A DNA stretch of 64,000 nt from CAYTLW01 sp964438735 (GTDB lineage: Bacteria; Myxococcota_A; UBA9042), in contig CAYTLW010000020.1 in assembly GCA_964438735.1 (NCBI GenBank), positions 1-64,000 on the forward strand. Reading direction: 5' to 3'. The translations under genes and the position numbers were made by a program. This document shows positions 32,770 to 40,000 of the stretch, one piece after another. Numbering within the stretch: the stretch's first letter is position 1; every line of letters begins with the position of its first letter. The notes beneath the pieces are model-generated. The model had not been told where the DNA came from and searched no databases. It saw only the letters and a program-made list of their open reading frames with translations.

Positions 32770-33645
32770 TCAGCGCTGGCAGCGAGCGCAGAAGAACGTC
32801 GCTCGGCCCTGGATGACGGACTGCTTGATCTGCGGTGGTGCGCCTGTATTGGTGACGATCTTCCCTGCATCGCGGCAGCGACGGCAGGTCTGATCGGCGC
32901 GCCCATAAACGTCGAGGCGCTGGCGAAAATACCCGGGGCTGGCATCTCCGCTGACGAAATCGCGCAGGCTCGTGCCGCCATCGGCGATGGCATCTGTCAG
33001 GACCTCGCGCACCGCGTTCGCCAGCCGCCCTGCGGCCGCGGGCCCGATGCTGTCGGCGCGCCGCGTCGGTCGCAAACGAGCCCGGTACAGCGCCTCGCTG
33101 GCGTAGATGTTGCCGACTCCGGCGACCTTGCGGCCATCCATGAGCCAGATCTTCAGGCGCTGGCGGGCGCCGCGGGTACGGCGGAGCACCCACGCACCGT
33201 CAAAGGCGGGGTCGAGCGGCTCGATGCCAATCTGGCGCAACAGGCGGTGATCGGATTCGACGGCCGCAGGCAGCACGTCCAGGGCGCCGAATCGGCGGGC
33301 GTCGATGTAGCGCAGCGAGCGGTCGCCGTCGGCATGGCGCAAGGTCATGCGCCAGTGCTCGTGGCGCTGCCAGTCCACCCCCGGGGCGTCCACCAGAACG
33401 CGTCCGCTCATGCCCAGGTGAACCAGCAGGATCGTCGCGCCCGCGGCGGCGTGCAGATCGATCAACAGGTACTTGGCCCGCCGCCGAACACCGACCACCG
33501 TGGCGCCCTCCAGTGCCTGCACGGCGGCCACCGGAATCGCATAGCGGAGGTTGTCGCGGCGCAACGTGATGTCCGCCAGGACGCGCTGATGCAGGGCGGG
33601 CTGCAGATAGCGACGCAGGGTCTCGACCTCGGGGAGTTCCGGCAT
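32770..33645 (-). CDS. mutM: Formamidopyrimidine-DNA glycosylase
   Basis: This base-excision repair enzyme removes 8-oxoguanine and ring-opened purines and nicks the strand. It begins MPELPEVETLRRYL, where Pro2 is the catalytic N-terminal amine after Met removal and Glu3 is essential. The helix-two-turn-helix region VAGVGNIYASEALYRA is present. The C-terminal zinc finger is complete: CRRC, then the intercalating segment near IVTNTG and FFCARC. The 291-residue length is slightly above the family norm (about 270). It is the last gene of a murJ-lipoprotein-mutM run with 15- and 22-base gaps. Confidence 0.95.
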   Translation of the reverse strand: MPELPEVETLRRYLQPALHQRVLADITLRRDNLRYAIPVAAVQALEGATVVGVRRRAKYLLIDLHAAAGATILLVHLGMSGRVLVDAPGVDWQRHEHWRMTLRHADGDRSLRYIDARRFGALDVLPAAVESDHRLLRQIGIEPLDPAFDGAWVLRRTRGARQRLKIWLMDGRKVAGVGNIYASEALYRARLRPTRRADSIGPAAAGRLANAVREVLTDAIADGGTSLRDFVSGDASPGYFRQRLDVYGRADQTCRRCRDAGKIVTNTGAPPQIKQSVIQGRATFFCARCQR

Positions 33646-33667
33646 GTCCTGGATGTTCCGACGACGC

Positions 33668-34402
33668 TCAGGGCGGTGGCAGCGGGCTTCGTTTGGACGC
33701 CAGCGCCGTGCAGCGGACCGTGGTGCGCATCATGTCCAGCTCTCGGCGCAGGAGTTGGGAGCGGTGGGCGGGCTCGAGCTGCGGCCCGAGTACGCTGGCT
33801 TTGCGCAAATACCCCTGGCCGTGGTCGGCGCGTCTGCCGGCATCCTCCGAGATGCAATTCATGACCTTGTCGAACATGGCAATCCTGCCCGCTCTTGTCG
33901 TGGCCGCGCCCGGTTGGGCCAGGTCCAGGTGCTGATCGCGGGCGATGGTGCGCAGCTGCTGGCGCACGGCGGTGGCCCGGGCGGACAGGTCGCGCAACAT
34001 CCACGAGGCCTGGGCCTGGAAGCGCCACGATGGCAGCGGATCGTAGCCAGAGGGACCGTTGCGCTGGCTGTGCTGGCGGCGGAATCGGCGAAAGATCTCA
34101 CGCGTCAGTTGCATGTAGCGGCGGACCAGCTGCTCCAACTCCTCATCGCGCGCTGCGGCGTTTGTCAGCCGCTTGCGATAACCGACCATCGCCTTGCGCA
34201 GGTTGGGCGGCAGGTCGTCGTCGGTCGGCGTCTTGATGTGCACGTCTTGCTCGATCACATGCGCTTCGGAGACGGGCGCGCGGGTCGGGGGGGCATCGGC
34301 AGGCGTGTTGGCGGTGGCGGCGCCGCAGGCGCTGGCGATGCTCAGCAGGCACAGGCACAGCCAGCTGTTGGCGCTGCCCCGACCTGGCCCCTTCAGATGC
34401 AT
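33668..34402 (-). CDS. Lipoprotein of unknown function between murJ and mutM
   Basis: The 244-residue product follows a GGAGAGG site. The signal sequence ends in a clear lipobox (LLSIASAC). After a Thr/Pro/Ala-rich spacer, the body is alpha-helical and Arg/Gln-rich (NLRKAMVGYRKRL, ELEQLVRRYMQLTREIFRRFRR, WMLRDLSARATAVRQQLRT), suggesting a coiled-coil or helical bundle. Two additional Cys occur near the C-terminus. No family recognised. It probably shares a transcript with murJ upstream (15 bases apart). Confidence 0.68.
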   Translation of the reverse strand: MHLKGPGRGSANSWLCLCLLSIASACGAATANTPADAPPTRAPVSEAHVIEQDVHIKTPTDDDLPPNLRKAMVGYRKRLTNAAARDEELEQLVRRYMQLTREIFRRFRRQHSQRNGPSGYDPLPSWRFQAQASWMLRDLSARATAVRQQLRTIARDQHLDLAQPGAATTRAGRIAMFDKVMNCISEDAGRRADHGQGYLRKASVLGPQLEPAHRSQLLRRELDMMRTTVRCTALASKRSPLPPP

Positions 34403-34417
34403 GCCTCTCCACGATGC

Positions 34418-36085
34418 TCAGGACGGGCCCTGACGCTTCCGACCGGGCAACCTGGCCAACACCTTATCTGTTACCGCCGCCAGACCAGGCAGACCGACGA
34501 TTCGGCCGAGCACGATCACGACCAGCCCCCATGCCGTGGCGGCCGCGGCGAGGCGGCCAAAGTACAAGGGCGTGCCTGCCGGGATGATCCCCGACAAGCC
34601 GGCCGAGGTAAAGCCGTCCACGTACCAGGCGGCCAGGCCAGAGACGGCGGCGACCGGCAGCGCCCGGGCCACTGCGAGGCCGACGCGCGACGGCCGCAGG
34701 CCGAGTCGACGTGTCGCCAGTCCGGTCAGCACCAGAACCTGTGCGGTCATGCCAATGGCGCCGGCCAGGGCCAGCCCCTCGACGCCATGGGCGGCCAGGG
34801 CGCTGTACATGGGCAACGACAGCGCCGTGACCACGGTGGTGGCGAGCATGGGCCGCCAGGTGTCGCCGACGCCATACATGGCCCGGGTGAGCACCGCCTG
34901 GCTGGTCCAGGCGGCGATGCCGGCGGACATGGGCACCAGCGCCGCAGCGGTGCGCAGGGTATCCGCCCGTCCAAAGCGTCCATGTTCAAAGAGCATCCCC
35001 ACGATCGGTTCCGCCTCGGCCATGGCGAAGGCGGCCACCACCAGACCCATGGCGGCCACGGCGCCGACGGAACGACCCAGCAGGTCGCCCAGCTCGTCGC
35101 GACGTCCCTCAGCATAGAGGCGCGCGATCCAGGCGCCCGTGGCCTGGCCCGCGGCGGTGCCGACCAGGCCAATGGGCACCAGCATCAGCCGCCGGGCGCT
35201 GTTGAGCCAGGAGATGGAGCCCTCCTCCAGGCTCGAACCAAAATAGACGCCGCACCACTCGTCCACGGTGGTCAGGGACACGCCGATCATCAGCGGGGTG
35301 GCCGTCCAGAGGAAGGCGCGCACCTCACGGTCCAGGGAGGGCAACCGGGGCACGAAACGAAGCTGGTTCCGAGCCACCACCAGAGGCACGACCAGGGCGC
35401 CGAAGAAAGCCCCGATGAGCGCCCCCCAGGAGAAGCCCTCGATGGCATCGAAGAGCGCGCCCACCATGCCGCCGGCGATGATGCCGCCGTTGTAGAGCAG
35501 GGGGGTGAGCGCCAGGGCGCCGAAGCGCTGGCGCGCCAGCAGGTTGGCCTGCACCAGGCCGCCGAAGATGAAGAAGATCTGTGCCGGCAGCACGATCCGG
35601 GTCAGGCGCGCCGTCTCGGCGGTCTTCTCGGCGTCGAAGCCCTCGACGATCAAGCCCACCAGGGGCTCGGTCCAGATCTCGGCGACGACCACGCCGACCA
35701 CCACCGCGAAGAGCATGGTCGACGCCACGGTGGAGAAGACCGCGACCACTTCCGGATCGGCCTCTGTGGCCGCGTCGCCAGAACCCTTCGGCGGGGCATT
35801 TTCGCCCGACTCCGCTGCACGCCTGGCCGCAAGGCGCGCGTCGACCTTGGCGTAGAGCGCCGCCATGCGGGGCAGCAGGGAGACCGTCAGGGCACCGCCT
35901 GCCAGCAAATGGTTGAGCATGTCCGGCACAGCGAACGAGGCCCGGTACACATCGGTCAACTCGGTGGCGCCGTACAGGGTGTTGAGCAGGAAGTCCCGGC
36001 CGTAGCCCAGCAGCCTGCTGATCAGCGCGCTGCCGGCGAGCAACAGGGCGATGGTGCGGACATTGCCGGTGAGATCTCGGGACAT
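34418..36085 (-). CDS. murJ: Lipid II flippase MurJ (MviN)
   Basis: This MOP-superfamily transporter flips lipid-linked peptidoglycan precursor across the inner membrane. The 555-residue length and about 14 hydrophobic segments fit. Family motifs are present near the N-terminus (ALISRLLGYGRDFLLNTLYG, TDVYRASFAVPDMLNHLLAGGAL), including the conserved Arg residues of TM1. A ~40-residue charged insertion lies between TM2 and TM3 (KVDARLAARRAAESGENAP), which is longer than usual. It is first gene of the murJ-lipoprotein-mutM run. No obvious ribosome site precedes ATG 36085. Confidence 0.92.
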   Translation of the reverse strand: MSRDLTGNVRTIALLLAGSALISRLLGYGRDFLLNTLYGATELTDVYRASFAVPDMLNHLLAGGALTVSLLPRMAALYAKVDARLAARRAAESGENAPPKGSGDAATEADPEVVAVFSTVASTMLFAVVVGVVVAEIWTEPLVGLIVEGFDAEKTAETARLTRIVLPAQIFFIFGGLVQANLLARQRFGALALTPLLYNGGIIAGGMVGALFDAIEGFSWGALIGAFFGALVVPLVVARNQLRFVPRLPSLDREVRAFLWTATPLMIGVSLTTVDEWCGVYFGSSLEEGSISWLNSARRLMLVPIGLVGTAAGQATGAWIARLYAEGRRDELGDLLGRSVGAVAAMGLVVAAFAMAEAEPIVGMLFEHGRFGRADTLRTAAALVPMSAGIAAWTSQAVLTRAMYGVGDTWRPMLATTVVTALSLPMYSALAAHGVEGLALAGAIGMTAQVLVLTGLATRRLGLRPSRVGLAVARALPVAAVSGLAAWYVDGFTSAGLSGIIPAGTPLYFGRLAAAATAWGLVVIVLGRIVGLPGLAAVTDKVLARLPGRKRQGPS

Positions 36086-36146
36086 CGAACGCAGTATGGG
36101 GGCAGTGATGGGGGCGGTCAGGTTTGCTGGCGCTTTTATCCGCCCC

Positions 36147-37178
36147 TCATGGCAACAACACGAGCTTGCCGACCGTCATGCCCGATTCGAGCTCGCGATG
36201 AGCATCGGCGACCCTGGCCAGCGGCCAGGTCTTGGTCTGCGGTGCCACGATGCGGCCGGCCTCGATGTGGCCCAGAATCGCGCCCATGGACGCCTGCAGA
36301 ACGTCGTTGCGATCGAAGAGATAGCTCAGGTTGAAAGCCATGACGCTCTTGTTGTCGCCGGTCATCTGCAGCGGATTGAAGCGCGGCATGCGGAGCCAGC
36401 CCATGATCAGCTGGGGCCAGGAGGGCCGCCCGCCGCGCCGCGGCAACATGGTGTGGAAGCCGTAGACCACCAGGCGGCCGGTGGGCCCGAGGTGATCGTA
36501 GCTTTGCTGCAACGTGGCGTGCCCGTTGGCGTCGAAGATGGCAGCGTAGCCATCGGGCGCCTGCTCCTTTGCGCTCGCCCAGAGATCCTGGCTGCTCTTG
36601 TCGATGATTGCGGCCGCGCCCAGGGCCATGGCGGGCGCCACCTTGTGCGCGGCGCCGACCACACCGACGGCGCGGCAGCCGGCGATGGCGGCCAACTGCA
36701 ACAGCGCCCCGCCTACACCGCCAGCCGCGGAGTGGACCAGCAGGGGTTGATCGGGCCGTGCCGCTGCCAGCTCCACCAGGGCGTACCAGGCGGTCAGGAA
36801 GACGCAGGGGATGCCGGCCAGCTCGGCATCGGTCATGGATTCAGGCGCGGCGAAGACCTGTTCACGGGGCACTACAACCGAGCTGGCGTAGCCGCCGAAT
36901 CGGGTCACACCGACCACGCGCGTGCCGACGGCCAGGTCGTCGACGCCTTCACCTGCCGCGCCGATGTGGCCGACAAACTCGAAGCCGGGCGTGATCGGCC
37001 AGCCGACGTACTTCTTCGCCGACGCGTACAGGCCCATGCGGACCACACAGTCGGCGTAGTTGACGCCGATCGCGGTGGTATCGACGCGCACCTGGCCGGG
37101 GCCGGGCACGGGTTCGGGCAACTCCACCAGGCGGAGACGATCGTAGCTGCCGGGTTTGTGCACGCGGATCTGCTGCAT
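36147..37178 (-). CDS. Quinone oxidoreductase-like MDR family protein
   Basis: The 343-residue NADPH-dependent medium-chain reductase belongs to the zinc-free quinone reductase/VAT-1 branch. Motifs include VNYADCVVRMGLY, PGFEFVGHIGAAGEGV, the nucleotide-binding HSAAGGVGGALLQLA and the C-terminal GKLVLLP. The structural and catalytic zinc ligands of alcohol dehydrogenases are absent. The LGPTGRLVVYGFHTMLPRRGG region matches VAT-1-like proteins. ATG 37178 (MQQIRV) is preferred because the fold begins there; an upstream in-frame start would add 12 residues. It is divergent from uppP. Substrate unknown. Confidence 0.85.
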   Translation of the reverse strand: MQQIRVHKPGSYDRLRLVELPEPVPGPGQVRVDTTAIGVNYADCVVRMGLYASAKKYVGWPITPGFEFVGHIGAAGEGVDDLAVGTRVVGVTRFGGYASSVVVPREQVFAAPESMTDAELAGIPCVFLTAWYALVELAAARPDQPLLVHSAAGGVGGALLQLAAIAGCRAVGVVGAAHKVAPAMALGAAAIIDKSSQDLWASAKEQAPDGYAAIFDANGHATLQQSYDHLGPTGRLVVYGFHTMLPRRGGRPSWPQLIMGWLRMPRFNPLQMTGDNKSVMAFNLSYLFDRNDVLQASMGAILGHIEAGRIVAPQTKTWPLARVADAHRELESGMTVGKLVLLP

Positions 37179-37248
37179 GGGCGGCAGACTGGACCAGCGG
37201 CGAAACCGGGGCAAGCGCCGTCGCCGGCCCGCCGACCCGGCGACGGAC

Positions 37249-37277
37249 TTGCCGACCGCGGCCCGACGACGTAAACC
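37249..37277 (+). promoter_or_regulatory. Sigma70-like promoter for uppP, leaderless arrangement
   Basis: TTGCCG (37249-37254), 17 bases, TAAACC (37272-37277), then only eight bases to ATG 37286. The transcript would start at or next to the start codon, and no Shine-Dalgarno is present. Confidence 0.4.
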
Positions 37278-37285
37278 CCCTGGCC

Positions 37286-38110
37286 ATGGAGCTGGTTCAC
37301 GCGCTCATACTGGGGATCGTCGAGGGGTTGACCGAGTTCGTGCCGGTGTCTTCTACCGGGCACCTGATCCTCGCCGGCGCCTGGCTGGGTCTGGACGCCA
37401 CGCCGGAGCAGAAGGCCGCCGTCGATGCCTTCGATATCGTCATCCAGGCCGGCGCCTGGCTGGCCTGCGTGATCTACTACCTGGGCTATCTCAAGCAACG
37501 CTTCGCGGACCTGCTGTCGACCGACGTGGGCCGGATGGCGCGCGGATGGCGCCTGATCATCAACCTGATGATGGCCTTCATCCCCGTGGTCATCGTCGGC
37601 CTGCCGTTGCGCTCGTTCATCAAGTCGGTGCTCTTCGGCGCCGGGCCCGTCGCCGTGGCGCTGGCGGTTGGCGGCGTGGTGATGATCGCCGCCGATCGTT
37701 TACGGGATCGCGGCGGCAGCGTGACCAGCCTGGACGGGATCAACATGAAGCAGGCGTTGGTAGTGGGTCTGTTTCAGTGCTTCTCCCTGATTCCCGGCAC
37801 CTCGCGCTCCATGGCCACCATCATCGGTGGTCTCGCCTCGGGCATGACCCCGCGGGTGGCGGCGGACTTCTCCTTCCTGCTGGCGGTGCCCGTGCTCGGC
37901 TCAGCGACCCTGTACGAGCTGCTCCGTGAGTGGGAGACCATGTCGGCGCATATCGGCGGTGGCGCCATGACCATCGGCCTGATCACCTCGTTCGTCGTCG
38001 GCTGGGCCTCCATCGCCGCCTTCCTGCGCCTGCTGACGGCGAGGGGGCTGGCGCCTTTTGGTGTCTATCGCATCATCCTGGCGGGGCTGGTCTGGTGGCA
38101 ATTGCTGTAG
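37286..38110 (+). CDS. uppP: Undecaprenyl-diphosphatase
   Basis: This integral membrane enzyme (also called BacA) recycles undecaprenyl pyrophosphate to the monophosphate carrier for cell-wall synthesis and confers bacitracin tolerance. Both signature motifs are present: GIVEGLTEFVPVSSTGHLIL near the N-terminus (Glu-rich motif with the phosphate-binding Ser) and IPGTSRSMATI in the middle (PGxSRS). The 274-residue length and about eight hydrophobic segments fit the family. It starts at ATG 37286 and ends 22 bases before the CoaB-like gene, with which it may be cotranscribed. Confidence 0.95.
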   Translation: MELVHALILGIVEGLTEFVPVSSTGHLILAGAWLGLDATPEQKAAVDAFDIVIQAGAWLACVIYYLGYLKQRFADLLSTDVGRMARGWRLIINLMMAFIPVVIVGLPLRSFIKSVLFGAGPVAVALAVGGVVMIAADRLRDRGGSVTSLDGINMKQALVVGLFQCFSLIPGTSRSMATIIGGLASGMTPRVAADFSFLLAVPVLGSATLYELLREWETMSAHIGGGAMTIGLITSFVVGWASIAAFLRLLTARGLAPFGVYRIILAGLVWWQLL

Positions 38111-38132
38111 TCATGGGCACATGGGAACGGAG

Positions 38133-38954
38133 ATGAACGAGCGACTGCGGGTGGTGATGACGGCCGGCGGCACCCACGAGCCGGTCGATGATGTACGCCA
38201 CATGAGCAACGTGGCCACGGGCGCGCTGCCGGCGGCCATGGCCGAGGCCCTGTTGCGCCACGGCGCGCTGGTGCACTACATCCACGGGCCGGACGCCATC
38301 CTGCCGGGTCGCCTGCGCCTGGACCTGGCGCTCGACGGCTCCCAGGCGCCCGACGATCCGAGCCTGGACACGTTGTTGGCCGAGTTCGGGCGGGCTGCAA
38401 GGACGGCCAGGGAGCTCTGGGCGACCGGTCGACTGGTCCTGCACGGCGTCGGAAGCGCGGCCGAAACGGCCCAGGTCGTCCAAGACGTGGTCGGCGCCCA
38501 GCATCCCCACCTGGTCGCCTGCGCCATGGCGGTGGCCGACTTCACCCCGCTGCGACATCGCGGCAAGCTCTCCTCCCAGCAGGATGGCGACGGCGGGCTG
38601 ACCCTGCACATGCAGCCCACGGCGAAGGTGATCGACAGCGTACTCGCGGCCTGGCCTGAGGCCGCGTTGCTGGGCTTCAAGCTGCTCAGCGGCGCTTCGG
38701 AAGCCGAACATCGACACGCGGTCCTGGAGTTGTGCCGGCGCAGCGGCGCCCGCTGGGTATTCAGCAACGACATGGTCGACTACCGCCAAGGACGACGTCG
38801 CGGCATCTTGTGGTCAGCCGAAGGCGAGGCCCTCGATCGCCTGTCTGGGGGCGAAGGCGAGGCGGGACGTCGACAGTTGGGTGAAGAGATCGTCGCCGCG
38901 GTATTGCGCTATCTCGACGGCGCGGCAGGCGCGACGGGCGGCGGCGAACGCTGA
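38133..38954 (+). CDS. Phosphopantothenate-cysteine ligase domain protein (stand-alone CoaB-like)
   Basis: The CoaB reaction joins cysteine to 4'-phosphopantothenate in coenzyme A synthesis. The 273-residue protein begins with the CoaB nucleotide-binding motif VVMTAGGTHEPVDDVRHMSN followed by TGALPAAMAEALL. It has FTPLRHRGKLSS (the substrate loop with Lys), a GFKLLSG motif and ARWVFSNDMVDY near the end. No CoaC flavoprotein half is attached, and GFKL in place of GFAAET resembles monofunctional (CoaB2 and eukaryotic-type) ligases. The start is uncertain: ATG 38133 has GGAG directly abutting it, and ATG 38121 is in frame. The last 46 bases overlap the convergent amidase gene. Confidence 0.75.
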   Translation: MNERLRVVMTAGGTHEPVDDVRHMSNVATGALPAAMAEALLRHGALVHYIHGPDAILPGRLRLDLALDGSQAPDDPSLDTLLAEFGRAARTARELWATGRLVLHGVGSAAETAQVVQDVVGAQHPHLVACAMAVADFTPLRHRGKLSSQQDGDGGLTLHMQPTAKVIDSVLAAWPEAALLGFKLLSGASEAEHRHAVLELCRRSGARWVFSNDMVDYRQGRRRGILWSAEGEALDRLSGGEGEAGRRQLGEEIVAAVLRYLDGAAGATGGGER

Positions 38955-39850
38955 GATTTCGCACGCGGTTGCGGCGGCCTGGCGACCGGCGGGGTCGGAC
39001 CGCCGACCGCAGTCGCACGACCCCGTTCCTGTTGCGCGACCAGCCGTTCCATCTCCTTCAGCCCCAAGAGCACGCCGCGCGCCAGCTCCAGGTGGGCCTG
39101 GTGCTCCAACAGGGCCAGGCTCTCCTTGGGATGGGTGATGTAGCCGATCTCCAGCACGACGGCGGCCATCAACGCCTCTTTGAGCACGCCGAAGGGCGCC
39201 TGCCGAACGCCACGGAAACGTGCCCCTGGTCGGCCGCGCTTGAGGCCGCGAGCCAGCGACAGGGCCAACATCTCCGATCGCTTGTGGGCGGCGGCATAGC
39301 GCATCTGCGACAGGATGCCGCCGACCGTCCAGGGCAGTTGGGCAGCGACGCCGCGCTCGGGCAGTCCCTCTTCCCGCCGGACCAGGGCGTGCACCACGCC
39401 GGCGCTGGCCTTGGCGTCCAGGAACCACACCTCCATGCCGTGCACCTTCGGGTTGGGGCTCGCGTTGCAGTGCAGGCTGATGAGCGCGTCGGCCTTGAGG
39501 GCGTTGGCCTGACGGGGTCGCTCGCGCAGGGCGATGGGCCGATCCACATGCCGGGTCAGCGTGACCCGCACGTTGCTGTGGCGCTCGATGAAGGCGGCGA
39601 TGAACTTGGAGATCTCCAGGGTCAGCGCTTTTTCCTGGGTGGCGTGGTAGCCGAGCGCGCCCAGGTTGTCGCCGCCATGCCCCGGGTCGATGACGATGTG
39701 GCGAATGTGGATCAGCTCGACGGGTTTGGGGAACAACCGATCGCGTCGTGGTGTGGCGGACGCTTCCAGGACGCCGGCGAGCACGATCAGCAGCGCGAGG
39801 GCGGCGGGCATGAGTCCAGTGGGCTGTGGGATGGGGAGCGGACGCTGCAT
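38909..39850 (-). CDS. N-acetylmuramoyl-L-alanine amidase (Amidase_3)
   Basis: This zinc enzyme cleaves the amide bond between N-acetylmuramic acid and the stem peptide during cell division or wall remodelling. The 313-residue product has a signal peptide (ALALLIVLAGVLEASA). The zinc ligands are recognisable: His in IDPGHGG, Glu in TQEKALTLEISKF and His in SLHCNASP. The catalytic Glu is in VVLEIGYITH. The C-terminus is a basic Pro/Arg-rich tail instead of the LysM or AMIN domains often seen. The start ATG 39850 lies seven bases from a near-consensus -10. Its 3' end overlaps the convergent CoaB-like gene by 46 bases. Confidence 0.9.
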   Translation of the reverse strand: MQRPLPIPQPTGLMPAALALLIVLAGVLEASATPRRDRLFPKPVELIHIRHIVIDPGHGGDNLGALGYHATQEKALTLEISKFIAAFIERHSNVRVTLTRHVDRPIALRERPRQANALKADALISLHCNASPNPKVHGMEVWFLDAKASAGVVHALVRREEGLPERGVAAQLPWTVGGILSQMRYAAAHKRSEMLALSLARGLKRGRPGARFRGVRQAPFGVLKEALMAAVVLEIGYITHPKESLALLEHQAHLELARGVLLGLKEMERLVAQQERGRATAVGGPTPPVARPPQPRAKSQRSPPPVAPAAPSR

Positions 39851-39857
39851 CTCCGTT

Positions 39858-39885
39858 ATTGTCTACCGGGCCGGGGGGCTGTCAA
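39858..39885 (-). promoter_or_regulatory. Near-consensus promoter for the amidase, leaderless arrangement
   Basis: On the minus strand, a perfect TTGACA (39885-39880), 16 bases, then GACAAT (39863-39858), seven bases before ATG 39850. This is the closest match to the consensus -35 in the window. The GGAG abuts the ATG and is too close to act normally, so leaderless initiation is plausible. Confidence 0.5.
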
Positions 39886-39902
39886 ACCATTGTTCGGCCC
39901 GG
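39866..39902. other. 8-bp GC inverted repeat in the amidase/lipoprotein divergent gap
   Basis: CCGGGCCG (39866-39873) and CGGCCCGG (39895-39902) are perfect inverted copies 21 bases apart, and they enclose the amidase -35 box. This could be a looping or dimer-binding operator controlling both divergent genes, or a hairpin. Confidence 0.3.
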
Positions 39903-39944
39903 GTGGGGCTTGCGCGACGGTTGATCCACGCCGCAGAACGGCTG

Positions 39945-39973
39945 TGGTCAGCCACCGGGCGTTCTGCTAGGCT
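39945..39973 (+). promoter_or_regulatory. Promoter-like sequence for the lipoprotein at 40001
   Basis: TGGTCA (39945-39950), 17 bases, TAGGCT (39968-39973). The leader of about 20 bases contains GGAG seven bases before ATG 40001. Confidence 0.35.
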
Positions 39974-40000
39974 CCCGGCCGCGAAAAAACGGAGCCGCCA

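Noticed and set aside
33644..36334. An 896-codon open frame on the plus strand
   Set aside because: It is antisense to murJ and the lipoprotein gene, both with recognisable products. Its translation is low-complexity Gln/His/Gly/Arg-rich.
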